From assembly GCF_001570565.1 (NCBI RefSeq), contig NZ_BBXE01000018.1, forward strand, positions 62,001 to 126,000: a DNA stretch of 64,000 nt, in the 5' to 3' direction. The notes beneath the pieces were generated by a model that saw only the letters and a program-made list of their open reading frames with translations, made no database searches and was not told the origin of the DNA. Below, in pieces: positions 10,694 through 20,300 of the stretch (the first letter of the stretch is position 1; every line of letters begins with the position of its first letter). The position numbers were made by a program, and so were the translations under genes. This stretch comes from Herbidospora yilanensis. Lineage in GTDB: Bacteria; Actinomycetota; Actinomycetes; Streptosporangiales; Streptosporangiaceae.

Positions 10694-12160
10694 TCACAGC
10701 GTGACCTGGTCTTTCAGGTCGGCGAACTTGGCCTCGCCGATGCCCTCGACCTCGCGTAGCTGCTCGATGCTCTGGAATCCCCCGTTGGTGTCGCGGTATT
10801 CGACGATCCGCTGCGCCAGCACCTCTCCCACACCGGGTAACCGGTCGAGCTGGTCGACGGTCGCCGTGTTGAGGCTGACCACACCCGACTCCGTGACCCC
10901 GGGCGGCGGTGCCGCCACCCCGGGTTCGCCCACCGCGATCTGCTCGCCGTCGATCACCCGGCGGGCGAGGTTGAGCCCTCCCGGTTGGGCGCCCTGTCTC
11001 AGCCCGCCCGCTGCCATGATCGCGTCGACCACGCGCGACCCCAGCGGCAGCGCGATCACCCCAGGACGTTTGACCTTGCCCGACACGTAGACCGTCACCT
11101 CGGCGACGGCGGCCGACTGCGCTGGACTGGGCGCGACGGACGACCCGGCCACCGGGGTCGGCGGCGCCAGCGGTTCCTCCCGTGGACGCGTCCAGATCGC
11201 GATGGCCACGGCGACCAGCGCCGCCACGACCCCCACCACGATCAGCCCCTTGATGCCCCGGCGCCCCGGGTCGAGCGGACCGTCGAGGTCGTCGGCCAGT
11301 TCGTCCTCATCGAGAAGCGGCCACCTCGGCAATGGCGGCGCCTTCCCGAACGAGGGCGGCACGCCACCGGGTGAAAGGGCAGCACCGGCCTGGGGATCAG
11401 ACTCGGCCAGGTAAGGATCACGACCTCGGGGACGTGCCGGCATTGTCGATCGGGACTCGGACTGCACCGGATACTTCGGTTGAGAATCCCCGATCCGGTC
11501 GGCGGGAGCACCAAAGGGCTGATCGTGGTCAGACCCTCTCGCCGATCGGGAACCCGAATGCACCGGCCCCGACTGACCAGCCCCGAACGAAAGAGAATCG
11601 CCGACGTGGTCGGGCGGACCGCCACGAGAGGGAGACGCACGGCCGTGCACATCAGGCCGGTAAGGATCGACCCCTCTCGTCGACCGGGAATCCGAATGCC
11701 CAGGATCCATCGGCCCCGACTGACCAACCCCGAACGAAAGAGAATCACCGACCTGGTTGGACGGACCGCCACGAGAGGAAGACGCACGGCCGTGCACATC
11801 AGGCCGGTAAGGATCGACCGCTCTCGTCGGCCGGGAATCCGAATGCCCAGGATCCATCGGCCCCGACCGATCAACCCCGAACGAAGGGGAATCGCCGATC
11901 TGGTCGGGCGGAGCACCGAAAGCCGACGAAGCCGCACCGTCCTGATAATCGGATGGCGGCTCGACCTGATAGGGATCACGCCCTCTGTGACCTACCTGCC
12001 TCGTCGGACGGGAACCCGACCGCGCCGGATACACCGGTTGAGGCTGGACGGCGCCGAACGATGGCGGCGGCCGATCGACGATCTGATTGAGACGCGCCTG
12101 CGCCACGGCTTGGTGACTTTCCCGCTCCCTGCTACGCACCCGGAGAAGGTAAAGCCTCAC
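10694..12160 (-). CDS. comEA: ComEA-like helix-hairpin-helix DNA-binding protein with repeat-rich N-terminus
   Basis: About 488 residues from the GTG at 12160 (an alternative GTG is at 12139; the open frame reaches a TTG at 12280, but that stretch does not look coding and contains a palindrome). ComEA binds incoming double-stranded DNA at the cell surface. Visible parts: a low-complexity N-terminal half with a 49-residue tandem repeat (roughly residues 85-207), one membrane helix at about 300-320 (GLIVVGVVAALVAVAIAIW), an SLBB-like domain (VTVYVSGKVKRPGVIALP) and a C-terminal double HhH (LNTATVDQLDRLPGVG, then LREVEGIG). Most ComEA proteins have a much shorter N-terminal cytoplasmic segment, so the long repeat region is unusual. 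Confidence 0.88.
   Translation of the reverse strand: MRLYLLRVRSRERESHQAVAQARLNQIVDRPPPSFGAVQPQPVYPARSGSRPTRQVGHRGRDPYQVEPPSDYQDGAASSAFGAPPDQIGDSPSFGVDRSGPMDPGHSDSRPTRAVDPYRPDVHGRASSSRGGPSNQVGDSLSFGVGQSGPMDPGHSDSRSTRGVDPYRPDVHGRASPSRGGPPDHVGDSLSFGAGQSGPVHSGSRSARGSDHDQPFGAPADRIGDSQPKYPVQSESRSTMPARPRGRDPYLAESDPQAGAALSPGGVPPSFGKAPPLPRWPLLDEDELADDLDGPLDPGRRGIKGLIVVGVVAALVAVAIAIWTRPREEPLAPPTPVAGSSVAPSPAQSAAVAEVTVYVSGKVKRPGVIALPLGSRVVDAIMAAGGLRQGAQPGGLNLARRVIDGEQIAVGEPGVAAPPPGVTESGVVSLNTATVDQLDRLPGVGEVLAQRIVEYRDTNGGFQSIEQLREVEGIGEAKFADLKDQVTL
11540..11905 (-). repeat. Tandem 147-bp repeat inside comEA
   Basis: Near-identical DNA blocks recur at exact 147-bp spacing: the GAACGAA block starts at 11585, 11732 and 11879, and the CACGGCCGTGCACATCAGG block occurs at 147-bp spacing too. 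The period equals 49 codons, so the frame is kept. The encoded unit contains PMDPGHSDSR, DPYRPDVHGRA and GDSLSFGVGQSG. Copies differ at a few positions, and a partial degenerate copy flanks them on the 11540 side. Confidence 0.85.
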
Positions 12161-12414
12161 CTGATGATCCCGCCGACCCGGAATTCGATTCTGTGGATAA
12201 CCCACAGAGAACAGAAGCCGGAATCCATGGCAATCCAGACTTTGCGCCCCGGTTTTCCCCACCTGTGATTCCACACCCAAATCACCTCAGCCCCCGGCGG
12301 GCCCCGACACGGCGACCGAACGCCCGCTCAACCGGAGCTCACGACGACGGCACCACCTTCGCGACGCATCCCACGGCCGCAGACCGGGTGCGTCCGGGAT
12401 CAGGCCATCGGGTT
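12161..12414. other. Intergenic region between comEA and the cysteine hydrolase
   Basis: No convincing gene. It contains the DnaA-box-like palindrome at 12191-12207 and otherwise nothing recognised up to the promoter-like element that starts at 12415. Confidence 0.5.
12191..12207. promoter_or_regulatory. Palindrome containing a consensus DnaA box
   Basis: CTGTGG and CCACAG arms flank a 5-bp spacer. Positions 12192-12200 read TGTGGATAA, the reverse complement of the consensus DnaA box TTATCCACA. It lies 31 bp upstream of the preferred comEA GTG. A single box does not make an origin; a regulatory role or chance are both possible. Confidence 0.4.
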
Positions 12415-12437
12415 TTGTCGGTGCCCCGTCCTAGTGT
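12415..12437 (+). promoter_or_regulatory. RecA-NDp (PafBC-type) promoter before the isochorismatase-like gene
   Basis: TTGTCGGT, nine bases, then TAGTGT. This matches the LexA-independent DNA-damage promoter pattern known from mycobacterial recA P1 (TTGTCAGT, nine bases, TAGTGT), including spacing and the full -10. The predicted transcript starts near 12444, leaving a leader of about 95 nt before the ATG at 12539. Confidence 0.6.
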
Positions 12438-12538
12438 GGACGCGCACCAAAGCCGACGGCGAAAGCCCTGGCCAGACGCCGCCGGCCCACCCCTACCGTG
12501 TGCACGTCACCGTTCACACGGAGCACCAGGAGATCCCC

Positions 12539-13090
12539 ATGACGACCCTGCCCAACCGCCCGAACACCGCCCTGCTCGTCATCGACGTCCAGAACGGAGT
12601 GGTCGAGGGCGCACTCCGCCGCGACGAGGTGGTCGCCAACATCAACACGCTGATCGGCAAGGCCCGCGCGGAGAAGGTCCCGGTCGTCTGGGTCCAGCAC
12701 TCGGACGACGGCCTCGAATACGGCAGCGACGACTGGCAGTACGTCCCCGAGCTGACCCGGGAAGACCCCGAGCCCCTGGTCCACAAGCTCTACGGCGACT
12801 CCTTCGAGGACACCGACCTCGACACCGTCCTCGCCGAACGCGGCGTGGGCCGCCTGATCGTCACGGGCGCCCAGACCGACGCCTGCATCCGCTCGACCCT
12901 CCACGGCGCTCTTACCCGTGGCTACGACGTCACCCTCGTCGGCGACGCCCACACGACCGAAGACCTCACCGCCTACGGCGCCCCTCCGGTCGACCAGGTC
13001 ATCGCCCACACGAACCTCTACTGGAAGTTCCAGACCGCCCCGGGCCGCGAAGCCGGCGTCGTCGACACCAGCGACGTCACCTTCGCGTAG
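12539..13090 (+). CDS. Isochorismatase-family cysteine hydrolase
   Basis: 183 residues from an ATG with AGGAG seven bases upstream; the frame stays open further 5' but that part does not resemble the family. The triad is visible: D16 in LLVIDVQNG, K83 in VHKLYGDSFE, and the nucleophile C116 in TGAQTDACIRST with the cis-peptide just before it. Family members hydrolyse isochorismate, nicotinamide, N-carbamoyl compounds and other amides. The substrate cannot be told from the sequence, and no siderophore or nicotinamide genes are nearby. A damage-type promoter stands upstream. Confidence 0.9.
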   Translation: MTTLPNRPNTALLVIDVQNGVVEGALRRDEVVANINTLIGKARAEKVPVVWVQHSDDGLEYGSDDWQYVPELTREDPEPLVHKLYGDSFEDTDLDTVLAERGVGRLIVTGAQTDACIRSTLHGALTRGYDVTLVGDAHTTEDLTAYGAPPVDQVIAHTNLYWKFQTAPGREAGVVDTSDVTFA

Positions 13091-13173
13091 ACAGCGGAGA
13101 ACCGCCCGGCGCAGAGGGATGGTCGGAGCGCCCCTCCCCAAGGTGACGCGGCCATGCCAACGGAATCCGAAGG

Positions 13174-13308
13174 TCACTTGGGGTGCTCCCAGCACACGAC
13201 GACGGGGTCCGGCCCCGGTTCTTCGCGCATGAGACAGAGCAGGTGGGCCGGGCCTGTGCCGTAGCGACACCCGGTGAGTGAATCTCGCCGAGAAACAGGT
13301 CCGCCCAC
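13174..13308 (-). CDS. Possible small protein, 44 residues
   Basis: An open frame ends in YGTGPAHLLCLMREEPGPD followed by VVVCWEHPK. The start is uncertain (GTG at 13308 or further upstream up to 13374) and no clear ribosome binding site is seen. It is the only candidate in the 296-bp gap between the hydrolase and DegV. The composition (Cys, Trp, His near the end) does not look like random antisense sequence, but I do not recognise it. Confidence 0.25.
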   Translation of the reverse strand: MGGPVSRRDSLTGCRYGTGPAHLLCLMREEPGPDPVVVCWEHPK

Positions 13309-13386
13309 GGATCTGGGAGAGAGGACGCCCTTCGATCCGAAGGCGGGCCTCGATGCCGTCACAGCCTTCACCACCGCGAAGACGGT

Positions 13387-14226
13387 TCAAGCCGGCGAAA
13401 CCGTAACCCCCACCACCCCGGGCCCCGTGTGCGCCCCGATGGCCGCCCCGATCTCCCCCACCCAAACCGCCGCCACCTTGGGCACCCGCCCCCGCAACCG
13501 CTCCACCAGCCCCCCGGCCCGTTCAGCGGCCCCCAGGTGCTGCACCCCCAGGTTCACGACCTCGTCCCCCGCCGCCACCACAGCCAGATCCTCCAACCGG
13601 GAAAGCGCCCGAGAAGCAGTCCGCACCTTCTCCAGCACCGACACGGCCCCACCGCTGACATGCAGGAGAGGCTTCACGGCAAGGGCGCTCCCCAACAGCC
13701 CGGCGGCGACCCCGATCCGCCCGCTCTTCCGCAGATGTTCCAACGTGTCCACGTAAAAGAAGGAGAAGGTCCCCCCGGCACACCGCCGAGCTGCCGCAGC
13801 AACAGAGGAAAGCGGCTCCCCGAGAGCGGAGGAGACCCCGGCCGCGAGAACGGCGAAACCCAGCCCCATCCCCACCGACCGGCTGTCGACGACCTCGACG
13901 GGCACGGAGGCCGACTGGGCGGCGAACCGAGCCGCCTCCACCGTCCCGGACATCGTGCCCGACAGGTGCACCGACACCACCCCGGTGGCCCCGCCGGCCG
14001 CGGCGGCCTCGTAGACGCTCAGAAGTCGCTCGGGAGAGGGCCTGGACGTCGTCACCGCCGACGACACCCGGAGCGCCGCGGACACGGCCTCAGCGGAGGT
14101 CGGGGATCCGTCCAGGAACTCGCGGTCGCCGACGACCACGGTCACCGGTACCACGGTGATCCCGTACCGCGACGCCTCGCCGGGAGGCAGGTAGGCGGTC
14201 GAGTCGGTGACGACGGCGACCGTCAT
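13387..14226 (-). CDS. DegV family fatty-acid-binding protein
   Basis: 279 residues. Begins VAVVTDSTAYLP, the hallmark DegV N-terminus; contains the lipid-head loop TSRPSPERLLSVYE and VSVHLSGTMSGT. In Firmicutes the related FakB proteins hold a fatty acid for phosphorylation by FakA; DegV domains alone act as fatty-acid carriers. The ATG follows the hutI stop with no gap, so the two genes are co-transcribed. No FakA-type DAK kinase lies in this window. Confidence 0.92.
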   Translation of the reverse strand: MTVAVVTDSTAYLPPGEASRYGITVVPVTVVVGDREFLDGSPTSAEAVSAALRVSSAVTTSRPSPERLLSVYEAAAAGGATGVVSVHLSGTMSGTVEAARFAAQSASVPVEVVDSRSVGMGLGFAVLAAGVSSALGEPLSSVAAAARRCAGGTFSFFYVDTLEHLRKSGRIGVAAGLLGSALAVKPLLHVSGGAVSVLEKVRTASRALSRLEDLAVVAAGDEVVNLGVQHLGAAERAGGLVERLRGRVPKVAAVWVGEIGAAIGAHTGPGVVGVTVSPA

Positions 14227-15435
14227 CTACTGCACGGGCGTGCCGCCGCGCCAGACGCGGCGGGGCTTCAGGCCGAAGGCCCAGGCGAAGGCGCCTTCGT
14301 GGTCGGCGTCCCATTGAACGATGTCGGCCAGGCGGCCGGGGGCGAGGATGCCGCGGTCGGGGGCGCCGAGGACCTGGGCGCCGCCCAGGGTGGCGGCGCG
14401 GAGGGCGTCGCCGACGCTCATGCCGAAGGCGGCCACGGCCAGGCTGATGACCAGGGACATCGAGGTGATGCCGCAGTGGCCGGGGTTGTGGTCGCTGCCG
14501 AGGGCGACGGGCACGTGCTGCGACAGCAGGCGGCGGACCGGGGGCAACGAGCCCTGCTGGAGGGCGGTGCCGGGGCAGACGACGGCGGGCACGCCGTAGC
14601 GGGCCATCAGCGCGATGTCCTCGTCGGTCACGTGGTGGAGCAGGTCGGCCGACGCGCAGCCCATCTCGGCCGCGAGTTGCACCGCGCCGCGCTTGGCGTA
14701 GGCGCCGGCGTGGACGCGGGGCAGCAGGCCGACGTTACGGCCGGAGGCCAGCACCCAGCGGGCCTCCTCGGTGGAGAAGTGCCCGTCGTCGCAGTAGACG
14801 TCGACCGAGTCGGCGCCGGCCGCCGCGGCGTCGGCGCACCAGGCGGCGACGGCCTCGACGTAGTCGCGCTGGCGGCCGAAGTATTCCGGCGGGACCACGT
14901 GGGCGGCCATGAAGGTCACGTGGACGCGCGGCATCATCGGTTCCTTCTCCAGTTCGCGGAGAAGGCGCACGTCGGCGAGTTCGCCGTCGCGCGTCAGGTG
15001 GTAGCCCGTCTTCGCCTCGACGGTCGTGGTGCCGCTGAGGAGCCATTCGCGCAGGCGTTCGCGGACGCCGTTGCACAACGTCCAGGGGTCGGTGCCGCGC
15101 GTCACGGTGACGGTGGAGCCGATGCCGCCGCCCGCGGCGGTGATGGCGGAGGCGGTCGAGCCGCCCGAGCGCATCGCCAGTTCGGCGTAGCGGTTGCCGG
15201 CGTACACCGGGTGGGTGTGGGCGTCGATGAGACCGGGGGTCACCAGGGCCCCGCCCAGGTTCTCCACGTGGTCGACGTCGGTGATGTCGTCGACGACGCC
15301 GGGGACCGACTGCGGCAGGTCGGCCGCGCGGCCGACCCAGGCGATGCGGTCGTTGTGGACGAGAATCGAGGCGTTGCTGCAGACATCGTGGCCGGTCCAG
15401 AGGCGGCCGATGTTCGTGAGCAGCCTAACGGTCAT
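14227..15435 (-). CDS. hutI: Imidazolonepropionase
   Basis: 402 residues from ATG 15435 with GGTGGTGG upstream. Enzyme of histidine breakdown: opens the imidazolone ring of 4-imidazolone-5-propanoate to N-formimino-glutamate. Amidohydrolase motifs: DAHTHPVYAG (H73, H75), FMAAHVVPPEY, VYCDDGHFSTEEA and ALGSDHNPGHC carry the metal and catalytic residues. Neither hutU nor hutH nor hutF is in the window, so this gene stands apart from other hut functions, coupled only to degV. Confidence 0.93.
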   Translation of the reverse strand: MTVRLLTNIGRLWTGHDVCSNASILVHNDRIAWVGRAADLPQSVPGVVDDITDVDHVENLGGALVTPGLIDAHTHPVYAGNRYAELAMRSGGSTASAITAAGGGIGSTVTVTRGTDPWTLCNGVRERLREWLLSGTTTVEAKTGYHLTRDGELADVRLLRELEKEPMMPRVHVTFMAAHVVPPEYFGRQRDYVEAVAAWCADAAAAGADSVDVYCDDGHFSTEEARWVLASGRNVGLLPRVHAGAYAKRGAVQLAAEMGCASADLLHHVTDEDIALMARYGVPAVVCPGTALQQGSLPPVRRLLSQHVPVALGSDHNPGHCGITSMSLVISLAVAAFGMSVGDALRAATLGGAQVLGAPDRGILAPGRLADIVQWDADHEGAFAWAFGLKPRRVWRGGTPVQ

Positions 15436-15753
15436 CCGACCACCACCAATGAGGACGCCAATGTCGTCACCACCGGTGGACCCGCCGGGTCCGCTCCGTG
15501 TCCGGACGTCATTGGGGGGTCTCCTGCTCTCATCGCGCACCGGGTTGTGCGATGGACCGATCGCCGGGGATCGCCTCGGCGATTTCAGTCCAGTTACGTT
15601 ATTTCACAGGTCGCCTCGCTGTACAGGGTTATTGAGAAGAACGCCGGTTCGCCTCCTGGGCATCCGGTTGGCCCGCCCTGCTCTCCTGTCACGCCCGAGC
15701 CCATTCCCCCAGGTTGGGCCCGGTAAAGCGCGCGTCCCCCACGCGTAACGGCA
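15436..15753. other. Intergenic region upstream of hutI
   Basis: No gene is supported. Small open frames on both strands lack ribosome binding sites and family likeness. It probably holds the hutI-degV promoter, but no clear -35/-10 pair was read. Confidence 0.4.
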
Positions 15754-15776
15754 CTCACGGCGAAATTCGCCGTGAG
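15754..15776 (-). terminator. Perfect hairpin downstream of hflX
   Basis: Arms CTCACGGCGAA and TTCGCCGTGAG are complementary over 11 bp with a single central base. It lies 77 bp past the hflX stop in the hflX direction. There is no T-run, which is usual for actinobacterial terminators. An operator function cannot be excluded because the element is nearly a continuous palindrome. Confidence 0.5.
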
Positions 15777-15852
15777 GTTCGCCATATCGTACCAACGGCG
15801 AAGCATGCTAGCCACCGCCGCTTTCCTGCCGCTTTACGGAAAAGGTGGAGAA

Positions 15853-17250
15853 TTAGACGGTTTCCACCGGCTTGGCCACCTTGTCCAGCTCGTAGTGCAG
15901 GGTCGACGGAACCCGCGCGTGCAGGATCGTGCCGTCGCCGGTGTGGTCGACCGACAGCACCTCGCCCTCCTTGTGGGCCCGCGCGACCAGGTCGCCCCGG
16001 TCGTAGGGGATCAGCACGTGGACCTCGTGGTCGAGGTGGGGCAGCTCCTGCTCGATCAGGTCCATCAGCTCGGAGATGCCCTGGCCGGTGCGGGCGCTGA
16101 CCACGATGCTGTGGCGCTCGCGCATCGTCAGCCGGTCGATGACCTCGCGGGCCGCAGCGTCGGCCTTGTTGATCACGACGATCTCGGGGATGTCGCGGGC
16201 GCCCTCGATCTCGCCGAAGACCTCGCGGACGGCGGCGAGCTGCGACTCGGGGTCGGGGTGGGAACCGTCGACCACGTGGAGGATCAGGTCGGCGTCGCCG
16301 ACCTCCTCCAGGGTCGAGCGGAACGCCTCGACGAGCTGGTGGGGCAGGTGGCGCACGAAACCCACCGTGTCGGCCAGGGTGAACAGGCGGCCTTCGGGGG
16401 TGCGCGCGCGGCGTACCGTCGGGTCGAGGGTGGCGAACAGGGCGTCCTCGACCAGCACGCCCGCGCCGGTGAGGCGGTTCAGCAGCGACGACTTGCCGGC
16501 GTTGGTGTAGCCGGCGATCGCCACGGCGGGGACCTCGCGGCGGCGGCGCGAGTGGCGCTTGGTGTCGCGGGCGGTCGACATCTCCTTGATCTGGCGGCGG
16601 AGTTTGGCCATGCGCTCGCGGATGCGGCGGCGGTCGAGCTCGATCTTCGTCTCACCGGGGCCGCGGCCGCCGATGCCGACGCCGCCGGCCGCCCGTCCGC
16701 CGACCTGGCGGGACAGGTTGCCACCCCAGCCGCGCAGGCGCGGCAGCAGGTAGGAGAGCTGGGCCAGTTCGACCTGGGCCTTGCCCTCGCGGCTCTTGGC
16801 GTGCTGGGCGAAGATGTCGAGGATCAGGGCGGTGCGGTCGATGACCTTGACCTTCACCACCTCTTCGAGCTGACGGAGCTGGCCGGGGGTCAGCTCACCG
16901 TCGCAGATCACCGTGTCGGCGCCGGTCGAGGCGACGATGTCGCGCAGCTCGACCGCCTTGCCCGAACCGATGTAGGTGGCCGGGTCGGGCCGGTCGCGCC
17001 GCTGGATCAGTCCTTCGAGGACCTCGGAGCCCGCCGTCTCGGCCAGCAGCTTCAGTTCCTGGAGGGAGTTCTCGGCGTCGAAGGAGGTGCCGCTGGTCCA
17101 CACCCCGATCAGGACGACCCTCTCAAGGCGGAGCTGCCGGTATTCGACTTCGGTGACATCTTCGAGCTCCGTCGAAAGACCCGCGACCCGCCGTAGCGCC
17201 TGACGCTCTTCGAGTTCGTAATCGCCGATGTCTTCTGGCTCGTTAGGCAT
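15853..17250 (-). CDS. hflX: GTPase HflX
   Basis: 465 residues from the ATG at 17250, which has AGGAGA ten bases upstream; an ATG at 17259 is too close to it. HflX splits stalled or damaged ribosomes. The N-terminal HflX domain shows TYIGSGKAVELRDI, followed by the glycine-rich linker GGRAAGGVGIGGRGPGETK. G motifs follow: G1 GYTNAGKSS (near residue 245), G3 DTVGF and G4 NKAD. The gene belongs to the conserved miaB-miaA-dapF-hflX block of actinobacteria, here split by inserted genes. Confidence 0.96.
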   Translation of the reverse strand: MPNEPEDIGDYELEERQALRRVAGLSTELEDVTEVEYRQLRLERVVLIGVWTSGTSFDAENSLQELKLLAETAGSEVLEGLIQRRDRPDPATYIGSGKAVELRDIVASTGADTVICDGELTPGQLRQLEEVVKVKVIDRTALILDIFAQHAKSREGKAQVELAQLSYLLPRLRGWGGNLSRQVGGRAAGGVGIGGRGPGETKIELDRRRIRERMAKLRRQIKEMSTARDTKRHSRRRREVPAVAIAGYTNAGKSSLLNRLTGAGVLVEDALFATLDPTVRRARTPEGRLFTLADTVGFVRHLPHQLVEAFRSTLEEVGDADLILHVVDGSHPDPESQLAAVREVFGEIEGARDIPEIVVINKADAAAREVIDRLTMRERHSIVVSARTGQGISELMDLIEQELPHLDHEVHVLIPYDRGDLVARAHKEGEVLSVDHTGDGTILHARVPSTLHYELDKVAKPVETV

Positions 17251-17334
17251 ATACGTCATTTCTCCTGACAACAATGCGACACCACCGTGTCTTCCCATCG
17301 ATGGTGGCACGACACGGGAATCCCGCGCATCACG

Positions 17335-20300
17335 TTAAGCCCCCAGCTCAGTGGCGTAGCGGTCGAGCAGGGCGCGGCTGCGCCCGGTCAGGTGCGGCAG
17401 GCCGAGGCGGGAGTGGACGTCGAGCGCGGCGGCGGCGTGGTCGGCGGCCAGGTCCGGGCGGCCGGTGGCGGCGGCGAGTTCGGCCAGCACCAGGTGCATC
17501 GAGCCCCAGCAGGTCACCGAGCTGCCCATCACGACGAACTGGCCGGCGAAGGGGGCGAGCTCGGCGTACTTGGCGGCCGGGTCGGGCACGCCGATGCGGG
17601 CCGCGACCAGGCCCCAGCCCCGGGTGATGAAGTCGTGGCTCCAGTCGAGGGGGGTGTAGCCGCTCCAGCGTTCGGCCAGCCGCCGGGCCTCCTCGATCCG
17701 GCCGGCGTCGATCGCGGCCAGCACGGCGGCGGTGCGCAGGGAGGCGTGCACCGGCTCGTGGGCCATCGCGATCAGTTCGTCGGCCAGGTCTCCGGCGCGG
17801 CCCTCGGCCTCCTTGGCGACGTACCGGGCGAGGACCCGGCAGTCGTCGAGGCCCCACATGGTGGTCGCGCCCAGGAGGCGGGCGGTGTCGGCCTCGTAGT
17901 AGCGCAGGGACTCCTCGAAGCGGCCGGCCAGGGCGGCGCCGGTCGACTCGGCCACCCAGACCATGGCGGCCAGGTCGGGGCGGTGGACCTCGCTGAGCAG
18001 GCGGCGGCAGCGGCCGAGGTCGGCGTGCCAGGCGGGCAGGTCGCCGAGTTGCAGGGTGACGACCATGCGCATGATGCGGGCGACCAGTTCGGTCGACTTG
18101 GGCAGGCCGGGCAGCGCCAGCATCTCGTCGCACCAGGCCGCGCGCCGGGTCAGTCCGTCTTCGGTCCAGAAGGCGCTCAGGGCGTTGTTGAGCGTCTGGG
18201 CCAGCAGGCCGGGGTCGCCGAGGCGGCGGGCGATCTCGACGGCCTCCAGCGCGTGGGCGCGGCCCTCCAGGACCCTCGGGCCGTAGTGGAGTTCCAGGCT
18301 GAGGGTGCCGAGGAGCGCGGCCCGCTGGTAGTCCTCCAGCGGGCCCGCGAGCAGGTCTTCGAGCCGGGCGACCATGCGGTCGTCGACGACGCCGTAGAAG
18401 CGCCAGTTCCAGACGGTGACGCCGCCGTAGACCATGGCGGCCTCGGCCATGGCGTTGCGGTCGCCGAGGGTCTCGGCCAGCTCGATGGCCTCCTCCAGCA
18501 CGGCGTGGGCGCCCGCGACGTCGCCGGTGGCCCGCTGGGCGCGGCCGAGCTCGGTGAGCAGTTCGACCCGTTTGGCGGGGTCGGCGGCTCCGTGGGCGGC
18601 CAGCGCCCGCTTGTAGAGCTCGACGGCCTCGTCGTAGGCGCGCTGGGCGCAGGCCCTGCGGGCGGCGCGGGCGGCGTACTCGACGGCCCTTCTGGCGCCG
18701 CCGACACGGGCGGCCATGGCGAAGTGGTGGGCCAGCACCGGCAGGCGGGCGGTGACGTCGCCGCCGGGCAGCGACTCCATCGCCTCGCCGACCTTGAGGT
18801 GGAGGCGCGCTCTGGCGAGCCGGGGCAGGCCGGAGTAGAGCGCGTCGCAGACCAGGACGTGGCTGAAGCGGTAGTCGAACCCGTCGGACTCGGCCAGCAG
18901 GCCGACGGCGACGGCCGGTTCGAGGTCGGACATGACCACTTCCGCGGGCTCTCCGGCGGCGACCGACAACACGTCGAGCGACACGTCGCGGCCCAGGGCC
19001 GAGGCGACCTGGAGCAGGTCGCGGGTGCGGTCGGGCAGCCGGGCGACGCGGCGGCCGATGACCTCGCGCACGCCGTCGGGCACCTCGCTCAGGCCGTGTT
19101 CGCTGTCGGCCAGGCGCAGGAGCTCGCCCAGGTAGAAGGGGTTGCCGCCGGTCCGCTGGTGGAGGGTCTCGGCAAGGGCGGGGTCGTCGCGGCCGAGGAA
19201 GGCGGCGACGTCGGCCAGGCCGAAGGGCGGCAGCGGCAGCCGTTCGGTGCCGGGTTCGCGGGCCAGCCCGGCCAGGGTGCCGCTGAGCTGCTCGGGTTCC
19301 CGGCCGGGCTCGGGACGCAGGGTCGCCACGATGAGCACCGACCGGTGGTGCACCTGCCCGGCGGCGAAGCTCAGCAGCCGGAGCGAGGCGATGTCGGCGG
19401 CGTGCAGGTCGTCGAGGACGACCACCGTCGGCCCGCCCGCCGCGAACGCGGCGAACACGGTGTCGTGGAGGTCGTAGAGCGCCGCGCCCGGGTCGGCGGT
19501 CGGCCCGGCGACGTCGCCCGAGAGCAGCGCGGCCGCCTCCCGGCCGGCCTCGCCCAGCTCGCGGACCGCCTGCAGCCACGGCCAGAACGCGGGCGCGGTG
19601 TCGCCTTCGGAGCAGCGGCCCCAGACCACCCGCAGGCCGAGCGCGCGGGCCTCCTCGCCGGCGGTCCGGGCGAACAGCGTCTTGCCGATTCCGGCCTCGC
19701 CGGTGACCAGCACGATCCCGCCCCGGCCGCGCCGGGCCTCCATCACCCGCTCGGCCATCCGGGCGAGCTGCGGGCCGCGCGCGATCAGCCGGGGCGCGGC
19801 GGGGACGGGCGCGGCGACGGCGACCGGGGTCTCGGGCGCGGGGCCGGGCAGGTCGGCCGACTGCTCGAAGACGGCCTTCTCGATGCGCCGCAGTTCGGGG
19901 CCGGGCTCCAGGCCGAGTTCGTCGGCCAGCAGGGCGCGCACCCGCCGGAGGGCGCCCAGCGCGTCGGCCTGCCGGCCGGACCGGTAGAGGGCCAGGGTCA
20001 GCAGGCCCCACATCCGTTCCCGGTAGGGGTGGGCGCGGACCAGCCGTTCGAGGTCGGCCACGCACGAGGCGGCGTCGCCCAGCGCGAGCCGGGCTTCGAA
20101 CCGGTCTTCGGAGGCCGAGGCGTGCAGCTCGGTGAGCCGGGCGGCGACGGGGCCGGCGAAGGCGTAGTCGGCGAACTCGGCGAGCGGCTCGCCCCGCCAG
20201 GTGTCGAGCGCGTTGTCGAGGGCCTCCAGCGCGCCCGGGTGGTCGCCCCTGACCAGCATGCGGCGGCCGTCGTCGGCCAGCCGGGCGAACCGGGCCAGGT

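Noticed and set aside
10417-10704. 95-residue plus-strand frame between comEC and comEA
   Set aside because: No ribosome binding site, overlaps both neighbours, no recognisable sequence.
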